Assembly (NCBI GenBank): GCA_025450255.1
Contig: JANWHV010000186.1
Coordinates: 1-12,103 of the forward strand
DNA: 12,103 nt
Source of the DNA: Chloroflexota bacterium
Lineage (GTDB): Bacteria > Chloroflexota > UBA5177 > JANWHV01
Direction of reading: 5' to 3'
Under the pieces are notes generated by a model. The model did no database searches. It had not been told where the DNA came from and saw only the letters and a program-made list of their open reading frames with translations. Both the position numbers and the translations under genes were made by a program. Shown piece by piece: positions 1 through 5,196 of the stretch; within the stretch, counting starts at the first letter, position 1; every line of letters begins with the position of its first letter.

Positions 1-1
1 C

Positions 2-193
2 GCGGCGTTTGATACGCTCAGCGCGTCACACGGACCAAATGGCGCCGCGCGCATCCTGTTCGTGCTCGCTGCGTGCGTGTCACTTGGCAACGCGGCGCTT
101 TGCTGGACTACCAGGACAATGCAGTCCGACGACCAGGCCGACATGGCGCGATCCACGGCAATCGCCGAGCATCGGCCCCGGCACGGCAGGTAA
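2..193 (+). CDS. C-terminal fragment of a probable membrane protein (5' end outside window)
   Basis: The frame starting at base 2 is open from the left edge to a TAA at 191-193, giving 63 residues with no start needed inside the window. About three quarters of its codons end in G or C, as in the real genes here. The visible protein has a short polar stretch, then a hydrophobic segment of about 19 residues starting RILFVLAACV (roughly residues 18-36), then a charged tail rich in R, D and H. One last transmembrane helix followed by a cytoplasmic tail would fit the end of a transporter such as an MFS protein, but no family motif is present, so I do not name it. The overlapping frame with an ATG-like start near base 9 looks composition-driven. 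A strong hairpin follows about 50 nt after the stop and may end this transcript. Confidence 0.45.
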   Translation, partial: AAFDTLSASHGPNGAARILFVLAACVSLGNAALCWTTRTMQSDDQADMARSTAIAEHRPRHGR

Positions 194-240
194 GGCGCGG
201 CGAAACGATGGCACGCCCGGCCAATCCGCATGCCACTTGC

Positions 241-286
241 GCGCCGCTTCTCGCGGCTTGGCAAGCGGCTGCCGCGAGAAGCGCGC
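241..286. repeat. Strong inverted repeat between the upstream gene and the ssb promoter
   Basis: The arm GCTTCTCGCGGC (246-257) pairs perfectly with GCCGCGAGAAGC (271-282) around a 13-nt loop. With one bulged base (245) the stem extends by GCGC/GCGC (241-244 with 283-286). It lies between the stop at 193 and the ssb -35 box at 294. No U-tract follows directly (the next bases are ATAATACTTG). It may terminate or stabilise the 3' end of the upstream transcript; that role is inferred. Confidence 0.5.
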
Positions 287-293
287 ATAATAC

Positions 294-322
294 TTGCTTT
301 ATTAGAACACATATTCTATAAT
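294..322 (+). promoter_or_regulatory. Near-consensus sigma70-type promoter for ssb
   Basis: A TTGCTT -35 box (294-299), a 17-nt spacer and a perfect TATAAT -10 box (317-322) lie directly upstream of ssb. Transcription should begin near 329-330. An ATG at 337 would then be almost leaderless, whereas a GTG at 388 would have a leader of about 58 nt with its own purine-rich ribosome binding site. This favours the GTG start. Confidence 0.6.
303..318. promoter_or_regulatory. LexA-like inverted repeat inside the ssb promoter
   Basis: TAGAA (303-307) and TTCTA (314-318) form an inverted repeat with a 6-nt gap, lying in the spacer and touching the -10 box. The core at 305-316 reads GAAC-N4-ATTC, one base away from the GAAC-N4-GTTC box of Bacillus/Actinobacteria-type LexA. 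A repressor bound here would block RNA polymerase. SOS control of ssb genes is known in other bacteria; assigning it here is an inference. Confidence 0.35.
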
Positions 323-387
323 AATGGTAGAGGCGAATGAGCGATCGCCAGGCTATCGGCTTGTACCAACCAGACGAGAGGAGGAGC

Positions 388-807
388 GTGACCGTTGCAC
401 GGTCGCGCGCACGCATAGTGGCCGATTTAGGAAATAGCTGTCAGTTTATTGGCAACCTTGGAAGCGATCCTGAAATGTCATTCTTGCAAGACGGTACCGC
501 ACGGGCACGGTTCCGCCTTGCCGTTAACAACCGCGGCCGCAACGGCGCGGACGGCGCGGTCGCCGACACCACCATGTGGGTCTCCGTCACCGCGCTGGGA
601 AAGCAAGCTGAGATCGCCCACGATCGGCTTCGCAAGGGCAGCCGGGTCCTCACGCGCGGCAAGCTTGATCTCCGCGAGTGGACGGGCAATGACGGGCAGA
701 AACGCTTCAGCCTGGATTTGCTGCAGCGTGATTTCGAATTCTTTGACAGCAGGCGCGACGTACCGCCCGATCTTGAAACACAGGCAGTCTCCGCGGATGA
801 CGTGTAG
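388..807 (+). CDS. ssb: Single-stranded DNA-binding protein (SSB family)
   Basis: This is an OB-fold protein that coats single-stranded DNA during replication, repair or recombination. From the GTG at 388 it has 139 residues. The SSB signature is clear: IGNLGSDPE, then GTARARFRLAVN, then MWVSVTALGKQAEIAHDRLRKGSRVLTRGKL style sequence broken by the usual loop, then REWTGNDGQKR and a closing FEFFD strand. The GTG is preceded by GAGAGGAGGAG (376-386) and fits the predicted transcript start. An in-frame ATG at 337 adds 17 residues (MSDRQAIGLY...) but would begin only about 8 nt into the mRNA. A GTG at 418 would match the usual family start best but has no ribosome binding site. After the OB fold there are only about 20 residues, ending SADDV. 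The classic acidic tip with terminal Pro-Phe that recruits repair proteins is absent, so this may be an accessory rather than the housekeeping SSB. Confidence 0.88.
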   Translation: MTVARSRARIVADLGNSCQFIGNLGSDPEMSFLQDGTARARFRLAVNNRGRNGADGAVADTTMWVSVTALGKQAEIAHDRLRKGSRVLTRGKLDLREWTGNDGQKRFSLDLLQRDFEFFDSRRDVPPDLETQAVSADDV

Positions 808-900
808 CGCCGCCCGACGCCAGAATGCGGACCGAGGCCGCGCGATCCGAATGACGCGTGGCGTCGGTCTGTGGCTACAGCGGTGGAACCTTTGGTCCCG
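808..900. other. Convergent junction between ssb and the TIM-barrel gene
   Basis: This 93-nt gap separates two convergent stops. CCGACGCC (814-821) pairs with GGCGTCGG (860-867), enclosing a smaller GCGG/CCGC hairpin (827-830 with 838-841). This could form a branched terminator-like structure usable from both sides, but no U-tract follows on either strand, so termination is only a possibility. Confidence 0.3.
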
Positions 901-1668
901 TCACTGTACGCGATTGGTATCACCGAGGCCGAGGCGCCGCACGTTCTCGAGGGATCGCCGCGCGCTTTCGAGCGATGCCAGCGTGGGCTGATCGTGCTCC
1001 ACGATCAGCCATTGAGCGCCGGCTTCCTCCGCGGCCGAGGCGATGCCGGCCAGGTCCAGGCTACCATCACCCACTTCCATGAACTCGCGTTCAGCGCCCA
1101 TGTCTTTCAAATGGATGAGATGGACACGATCCTGCCGGCGATTGAGATAGGTGAGCGGATCCACGCCGGCATAGGCAGCCCAATATACGTCGAGCTCGAG
1201 TCCCACGGCGTCGGGATCGGTACTATCCAGCAAACGATCCAGGTAGTAACCGCCTTCGAACGTCTGAAACTCAAAGTCGTGGTTGTGATAGGCGAATGAA
1301 ATGCCCGCATTCTTGCATTTCCGGCCGACGTCGTTCAGCAGCGTTGTGAGCGAGGCCAGCGCGGCTGGATCGCGTTGTTCGGGCGGTAACCACGGCAGCA
1401 CCAAATTGACGCAACCTATCTCCCGACAATACTCGATTTCGCGCTCAACATCAGCTTCGAGAGCCGCGCGGCCCACATGGCTGCTTGCCGCCTTCAACCC
1501 AACGCCGCGCAACAGCGTGCTGAGCGCGTTGGCGCTCAGATCCCCATATCCGGCAAACTCCACCGCCGGGTAGCCGATCGCGGCCACTTTCTCCAGGGTG
1601 CCTGCGAAATCCTTCGCTGTTTGGTCACGTACCGTATACAGCTGCAGTGCGACTGGAACCGTGCCCAT
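901..1668 (-). CDS. Sugar phosphate isomerase/epimerase family protein (xylose isomerase-like TIM barrel)
   Basis: This 255-residue protein belongs to the AP-endonuclease-2 / xylose isomerase-like TIM-barrel superfamily. Members are cytoplasmic, metal-dependent isomerases or epimerases of sugars and inositol derivatives. Family marks in order are ALQLYTVRD at the N-terminus, VEFAGYGDL after the second strand (about 36-44), the very typical YHNHDFEF (127-134), LELDVYW (157-163), HLIHLKDM (183-190) and LIVEHDQP (221-228). Candidate metal ligands are an early Glu, Asp160, His186 and Glu224. The start at 1668 is chosen because GAGGAGG lies just upstream and the protein then begins directly at the first barrel strand; an upstream in-frame ATG at 1731 would add 21 unlikely residues. 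It stands alone, divergent from pspA and convergent with ssb, so context gives no substrate. The family is confident; the reaction is unknown. Confidence 0.85.
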   Translation of the reverse strand: MGTVPVALQLYTVRDQTAKDFAGTLEKVAAIGYPAVEFAGYGDLSANALSTLLRGVGLKAASSHVGRAALEADVEREIEYCREIGCVNLVLPWLPPEQRDPAALASLTTLLNDVGRKCKNAGISFAYHNHDFEFQTFEGGYYLDRLLDSTDPDAVGLELDVYWAAYAGVDPLTYLNRRQDRVHLIHLKDMGAEREFMEVGDGSLDLAGIASAAEEAGAQWLIVEHDQPTLASLESARRSLENVRRLGLGDTNRVQ

Positions 1669-1813
1669 GGACCCTCCTCGGAACTCATTCGGCGCGCAAT
1701 TTCGAAGCCCACGCTGCTCCATTTGTTGCATGATACACAGTGGGCCGCGTCCCGCCGTATTGCGCCGAGGCCGGCCCTCTACGAATCGCGCGTTCTCCGC
1801 GCATTTACGCCGA

Positions 1814-1843
1814 CTATCACCGACGATAGACTAGTGTTATAGT
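1814..1843 (+). promoter_or_regulatory. Candidate pspA promoter with adjacent inverted repeat
   Basis: TATAGT at 1838-1843 matches a -10 box at five of six positions and lies 86 nt before the pspA ATG. No good -35 box sits at 16-18 nt. Instead, an inverted repeat CTATC-N6-GATAG (1814-1829) occupies that place. That arrangement would suit a promoter needing an activator or an alternative sigma factor, but this is inferred from position only. The further leader contains two GGCGCC copies (1860-1865, 1877-1882) that can pair. Confidence 0.35.
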
Positions 1844-1928
1844 ATGGAAGCCACTGAGAGGCGCCATCAACGCGCCGGCGCCCACCAGACGGTTTTTCAA
1901 CGCCAATCACGTCCACAGGGAGGTTCTG

Positions 1929-2678
1929 ATGGCAGGCGTGCTGGGCCGCATATCGACAATTTTCAAGGCGAAGATGAATACCGCGCTCGATGCGGCCGAA
2001 AACCCCAATGAAACCCTCGATTATTCGTACGAACAGCAGATCGAACAACTGCAAAAGGTGCGCCGGGGCATCGCCGACGTGGTGACCGCGAAGTCGCGGC
2101 TCCAGCTGCAGCTCACGAAAATGCAGCAGGATTCGGCGAAATATGACAATCAGGCCCGTCAAGCACTCGCCGCTAATCGCGAGGATCTCGCGCGGTTGGC
2201 ATTGCAACGGAAGGCCGATCTTCAGCAACAGCTCACCAGCATGCAAGCACAGGTTGAAACGCTCGAGGCCCAGCAATCGCAATTGCAGGCGGGCGAGCAA
2301 CGCCTGGCCGCGAAGATCGAGTCGTTCAAAACCCGCAAGGAAACGATCAAGGCCCAGTACACGGCCGCGCAGGCCCAGGTTCGCATTAGCGAGGCGGCGA
2401 GTGGACTCTCCGAGGAAATGGCGGACGTCAATGCCGCTATTCAACGCGCCGAAGACAAGACCACCGCGATGCAAGCGCGCGCCAACGCTATCGGCGAACT
2501 GACCGCGGCCGGCACCCTTCCGGACGTGCTTGGCAGCGGCGATGACCTGCAGGCGCAACTCGACCAGTTAAGCATGGGCAGTGGAGTCGACGCAGAGCTG
2601 GCCGCGCTCAAGCAACAGCTTGGCCAGGGCGCCGAGCCGCCCAAGCAGCTTGGTGAGACATCGGGCCACGGCCAATGA
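1929..2678 (+). CDS. pspA: Phage shock protein A (PspA/IM30 family)
   Basis: PspA is a peripheral inner-membrane protein of the ESCRT-III-like superfamily. It polymerises on stressed membranes and limits proton leakage. The 249-residue product shows the family layout: an N-terminal amphipathic segment (MAGVLGRISTIFKAKMN), the linker with AAENPNETLDYSYEQQ (about 22-37), then a long charged, Gln- and Ala-rich coiled coil to about residue 190 containing REDLARLALQRK (84-95). The C-terminal part (about 195-249) is a Gly/Gln-rich variable tail ending in a second short helix. The ATG is preceded by AGGGAGGT with 5-nt spacing. The stop overlaps the start of the next gene in an ATGA at 2675-2678, indicating translational coupling to pspAA. 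No PspF, PspB or PspC is nearby, so regulation must differ from the enterobacterial system. Confidence 0.95.
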   Translation: MAGVLGRISTIFKAKMNTALDAAENPNETLDYSYEQQIEQLQKVRRGIADVVTAKSRLQLQLTKMQQDSAKYDNQARQALAANREDLARLALQRKADLQQQLTSMQAQVETLEAQQSQLQAGEQRLAAKIESFKTRKETIKAQYTAAQAQVRISEAASGLSEEMADVNAAIQRAEDKTTAMQARANAIGELTAAGTLPDVLGSGDDLQAQLDQLSMGSGVDAELAALKQQLGQGAEPPKQLGETSGHGQ

Positions 2679-2968
2679 TCGTGCGCGTGCAGGGCAGCGG
2701 TCAGTATCGCCTGGCCGACTCAGAGGTTGAAGCGCTTAAGGGCCTCGATCATAGGCTGGTTGATGCAGTTCACGCCCACGACCAGGTACAGGTGCATCAA
2801 GTCCTTGATGAGATGATCGCTCTCGTACAAGGCAAGGGCCAGCCGCTGGAAATCCACGAGCTGCTCGAGTCTGAAACCGTGTTGCCGCACGACACCATCA
2901 CTGTGGAAGAGGTCGAATCTCTGCTTCAGCACGAGAGCTTGGTCGGTACGGCAAACGCAGCAGGCTAA
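2675..2968 (+). CDS. pspAA: PspA-associated protein PspAA, first copy
   Basis: This 97-residue soluble protein belongs to the PspAA family, small proteins encoded next to pspA in Actinobacteria, Chloroflexota and relatives; their biochemical role is not established. The family opening is clear (MIVRVQGSGQYRLAD), followed by a helical middle with LDHRLVDAVHAHD and a C-terminal part with the hallmark VLPHDTITVEEVESLL. It starts inside the pspA stop codon (ATGA), so the two are almost certainly translated together. It has a five-residue tail beyond the end of the second copy (TANAAG region). By an ungapped hand alignment it shares about 40 of 92 positions with the second copy, most strongly in the first 16 residues. 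I see no membrane segment or signal peptide. Confidence 0.9.
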   Translation: MIVRVQGSGQYRLADSEVEALKGLDHRLVDAVHAHDQVQVHQVLDEMIALVQGKGQPLEIHELLESETVLPHDTITVEEVESLLQHESLVGTANAAG

Positions 2969-2999
2969 TCGTGACGTTGTGCAATGGTCCTATTACCGC

Positions 3000-3014
3000 C
3001 GGCCGTTGTGGCCG
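3000..3014 (+). other. Small hairpin between the two pspAA copies
   Basis: CGGCC (3000-3004) pairs with GGCCG (3010-3014) around GTTGT in the 73-nt gap between the two pspAA genes. It could set differential mRNA stability or partial termination within the operon. It is short and may be chance in GC-rich DNA. Confidence 0.25.
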
Positions 3015-3041
3015 CGTAAGAAGTGAAAATGGGCAGCGACA

Positions 3042-3320
3042 ATGATTATACGTGTACAGGGCTCCGGGCAGTATCGCATCGCGGATAGCGCTATCGACGG
3101 CCTCAACGCGCTCGACAACCAGTTGCAAGAAGCAGTAAGCACGCACAACGAGCATGCCGTCACATCACTCCTTTACAAGATGATCGCCTTCGTGCAAACA
3201 CAGGGCACCCCAGTCGATCATGATGAAATAGTGCCGTCCGACGCAATCTTGCCGCCGGACAACCTAACCTACGAGGAAATCGTTGCTACCCTCAAGGAAG
3301 ACGGGTTGATCCCAGGCTAG
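3042..3320 (+). CDS. pspAA: PspA-associated protein PspAA, second copy
   Basis: A 92-residue paralogue of the preceding gene: MIIRVQGSGQYRIAD at the start, a helical middle, then AILPPDNLTYEEIVATL and the end GLIPG, which matches the usual C-terminus of the family better than the first copy does. It lies 73 nt after the first copy on the same strand, so it is probably co-transcribed with pspA, but it is not translationally coupled and its ribosome binding site is weak (GGGCAGCGACAATG). The middle of the protein (about residues 29-46) has diverged most, suggesting different partners or surfaces rather than a recent duplication. It is followed by a very strong hairpin at the convergent junction. 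Confidence 0.9.
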   Translation: MIIRVQGSGQYRIADSAIDGLNALDNQLQEAVSTHNEHAVTSLLYKMIAFVQTQGTPVDHDEIVPSDAILPPDNLTYEEIVATLKEDGLIPG

Positions 3321-3336
3321 TCGGCGATCGCATCGA

Positions 3337-3396
3337 TCCGGCAGCACAATGGAGCGTCCTCCACATTGGCGGACGACGCTCCATTGTGCTGCCGGA
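3337..3396. repeat. Long, nearly perfect hairpin at the convergent pspAA/pspAB junction
   Basis: Bases 3337-3358 pair without error with 3375-3396 (22 bp), then one C-C mismatch, then three more pairs, closing on an 8-nt loop ACATTGGC (3363-3370). The outer arm begins CCGGCAGCACAATGG. No T-run follows on either strand (AAACCCC to the right, ATCGCATC to the left). It probably acts as a bidirectional transcript end or RNA-stability element. A dispersed palindromic repeat (REP- or MITE-like) is the alternative; copies elsewhere in the genome would decide. Apart from this hairpin the 171-nt gap (3321-3491) shows nothing else. Confidence 0.75.
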
Positions 3397-3491
3397 AACC
3401 CCGAAATTCATCCGACAACGAATTCGAGCATCACCCCCACACCAAGCGCGGTATGTATGCCACTTCGTTTCGGTATCTGCGCCGCATGAGG

Positions 3492-4064
3492 TTAGACCGG
3501 CATGCCCCACATCGGATACCAGCGCTCCAACTCTTTCTCTATCGGCATTTCGGTTGACATCATGGATGACAGCCGCAGCTCGTAGGCATTGTCGCGCTGA
3601 CCTTCGCCCTTTGGCACGAACGGATACCACGAGCCTCGTTTGTAGTTGTACATCCAGTACACGTTATGCCCCTCGCCGGTGAACTTGAAAACCGACGAAT
3701 AGAGCTGCTCACCGTATCCACGTGACTTGAGCTCTTCGCTCACCATATGCACGGTGGTTACCAGATCCTCAAATTCCTCGGTCTGGATGATCGCCCACTG
3801 GTAACCGAGGTCGTCCGAAAGCGCGTGCATCTCGGACTTGGTGCCCGTGTCCTTGGCGCGGATTTGCAGCAAGTCGTTGATGTCTCGCTGCATATCCTCG
3901 AATCTCACCGCCTCGATAGCCTTGAAGCAAATAGCGGCGGCTTTGCGTGGCTCGAGGTGAAGCGACACTTGCAGGGTAATCACCGCGGTGGAGATTGCGA
4001 AAAGCCCCTCCGTCTTGGAAGCGACCGGCTTTGCGGTCCCCAGTAGTCTATCCAGGAAGCTCAC
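3492..4064 (-). CDS. pspAB: PspA-associated protein PspAB
   Basis: This 190-residue protein matches the PspAB family, encoded with pspA/pspAA and htpX in Actinobacteria, Chloroflexota and relatives; its function is unknown. The opening MSFLDRLLGTAKPVASKTEGLF is typical, followed by the ITLQVSLHLEPRKAAAICFK region and the central DDLGYQWAIIQTEEFEDLVTTVHMVSEEL (about 84-112). The C-terminal half has the aromatic motif GHNVYWMYNYKRGSWYPFVP and ends in an ELERWYPMWG segment. No signal peptide or transmembrane helix is visible, so it is probably cytoplasmic. The start is a GTG at 4064 preceded by AGAAGGTA. It lies 92 nt downstream of htpX on the same strand and faces the pspA operon, which supports a shared role in envelope stress. 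Confidence 0.9.
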   Translation of the reverse strand: MSFLDRLLGTAKPVASKTEGLFAISTAVITLQVSLHLEPRKAAAICFKAIEAVRFEDMQRDINDLLQIRAKDTGTKSEMHALSDDLGYQWAIIQTEEFEDLVTTVHMVSEELKSRGYGEQLYSSVFKFTGEGHNVYWMYNYKRGSWYPFVPKGEGQRDNAYELRLSSMMSTEMPIEKELERWYPMWGMPV

Positions 4065-4087
4065 GCTGCACTACCTTCTTACGACGA

Positions 4088-4114
4088 AGGGGCAGGCCCA
4101 AACGACCTGCCCCT
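4088..4114 (-). other. Hairpin between htpX and pspAB
   Basis: AGGGGCAGG (4088-4096) and CCTGCCCCT (4106-4114) form a perfect 9-bp stem with a 9-nt loop in the 92-nt gap between the htpX stop and the pspAB start. On the minus strand it is followed by TCGTCGTAAG rather than a U-run, so it is more likely a partial terminator, processing site or stability element that tunes pspAB relative to htpX than a full stop. Confidence 0.5.
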
Positions 4115-4156
4115 CGCTTTGTCCAAGCCGGGTTACTACCGGGCAGATACTTCGCT

Positions 4157-5062
4157 CTAGTTCCCCACGGCGTTCATATTGCGTTCCATCGCTTCGAGCC
4201 GCGCCAGGCGGTGCTCGAGCGACGGGTGGGTGCTGAATATCTCGGTCGCACTCGCCTTAACCTGGGGCACGATGAAAAACGCGTTCATCGCCTGAGCGGT
4301 CCGCAGGTCGTTGTTTGGGATTCTCTGCATCGTGCCGCTTACCTTGATCAGCGCCGAGCGCATCGTGGAAGGCGAGCCCGTCAACAAGACCGAGCCGCGA
4401 TCGGCGGCATCTTCTCGATAGCGGGACAGCGCGCGCAGCAAGAAGAAGCTCACCGCCCAAACAACGGCCGATACCAGGAACACGACGGCGGCCGCGTTGT
4501 TGCCGTCGCGGTCGTTACGATTACCAATGCCGAAGCCAGTCCATGCGCCGACTTGAACGATGAACGATGCCACGGTGGCGAAAAGACTCGCGTAGGTCAA
4601 CACCATCATGTCACGATTCTTGATGTGGCTCATCTCGTGACCCAGCACGCTCTCAAGCTCCTGCGGCTCGAGCAATTGCGTCAGGCCCCGCGTGACGGCG
4701 ATCACCGCGTGCTTGGGACTACGACCCGTGGCGAACGCATTCGGCACCATGGTGTCCATGATCGCGATCCGCGGCGTCGGCAAGTCGGCGATCTGCGATA
4801 GTCGCGTGATAATCCGGTGCAGCTCCGGCTCTTGTTGAGCACTGACCTCTCGCGCCCCGGTGCTGAGCAGCACCAGCTTGTCGGAGACAAAATACTGGAA
4901 CAACACCATACCGGCGCCGACCAGAATGAGTAGGGCAAAACTGCCCGTGACCCTCCAGAGAACGGCTAGAAAGACGGTATAGAGCATCGCCAGCAGGAAT
5001 AGCGTGAAACCCATGCGCAGAGTCAACTGCGTGTCCCGCCCATACCAGCGTTTGCCTGCCAT
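4157..5062 (-). CDS. htpX: Membrane zinc metalloprotease HtpX (peptidase family M48B)
   Basis: HtpX is an inner-membrane protease that degrades misfolded or damaged membrane proteins. From the ATG at 5062 the protein has 301 residues. Two transmembrane segments lie near the N-terminus (about 17-37 and 41-60). The zinc site is complete: HEMSH (His142, Glu143, His146) followed by IKNRD, with the third ligand expected at Glu217 in SRYREDAAD. Two further hydrophobic segments (about 152-174 and 190-211) flank the loop after the active site. The conserved PNAFATGRSPKHA (107-119) and FSTHPSLEHRLARLE (276-290) are present. Upstream in-frame codons reach an ATG at 5110 that would add 16 polar residues; the later start fits homologues of the type MxxKRxxxRD and has AAGGA upstream. 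It precedes pspAB and faces the pspA operon, a known association. Confidence 0.95.
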   Translation of the reverse strand: MAGKRWYGRDTQLTLRMGFTLFLLAMLYTVFLAVLWRVTGSFALLILVGAGMVLFQYFVSDKLVLLSTGAREVSAQQEPELHRIITRLSQIADLPTPRIAIMDTMVPNAFATGRSPKHAVIAVTRGLTQLLEPQELESVLGHEMSHIKNRDMMVLTYASLFATVASFIVQVGAWTGFGIGNRNDRDGNNAAAVVFLVSAVVWAVSFFLLRALSRYREDAADRGSVLLTGSPSTMRSALIKVSGTMQRIPNNDLRTAQAMNAFFIVPQVKASATEIFSTHPSLEHRLARLEAMERNMNAVGN

Positions 5063-5135
5063 TGTCGTTGAGTCCTTCTCCGCGCTACTGCGCGCACCTA
5101 AAATGTTCATTCGCCACCAGGGACCATCTGATCGG

Positions 5136-5144
5136 ATTGTACCA
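5136..5144 (-). promoter_or_regulatory. Candidate extended -10 promoter for htpX-pspAB
   Basis: On the minus strand this reads TGGTACAAT, an extended -10 element (TG-N-TACAAT) about 75 nt upstream of the chosen htpX start. The -35 region is poor, as often with extended -10 promoters. It would let htpX-pspAB be transcribed separately from the GH3-like gene, whose stop lies 134 nt before the htpX start. Confidence 0.35.
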
Positions 5145-5196
5145 CAGGCACTGGCTCAGGTCTTGCCCGTAAGTCACTCAAAACACCCAGGCGAAC

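Noticed and set aside
449..991. Second plus-strand frame overlapping ssb
   Set aside because: Its product is Arg/Ala/Ser-rich without domains, while the ssb frame carries the full OB-fold signature.
1779..2558. Long open frame (about 259 codons) antisense to pspA
   Set aside because: Leu/Arg-rich product with no recognisable domain; it mirrors the coiled-coil codons of pspA, which is a clear family match on the other strand.
3995..4801. Open frame of about 268 codons on the plus strand across the pspAB start and htpX
   Set aside because: Arg/His-rich composition and opposite to two convincing genes, including the HtpX zinc motif.
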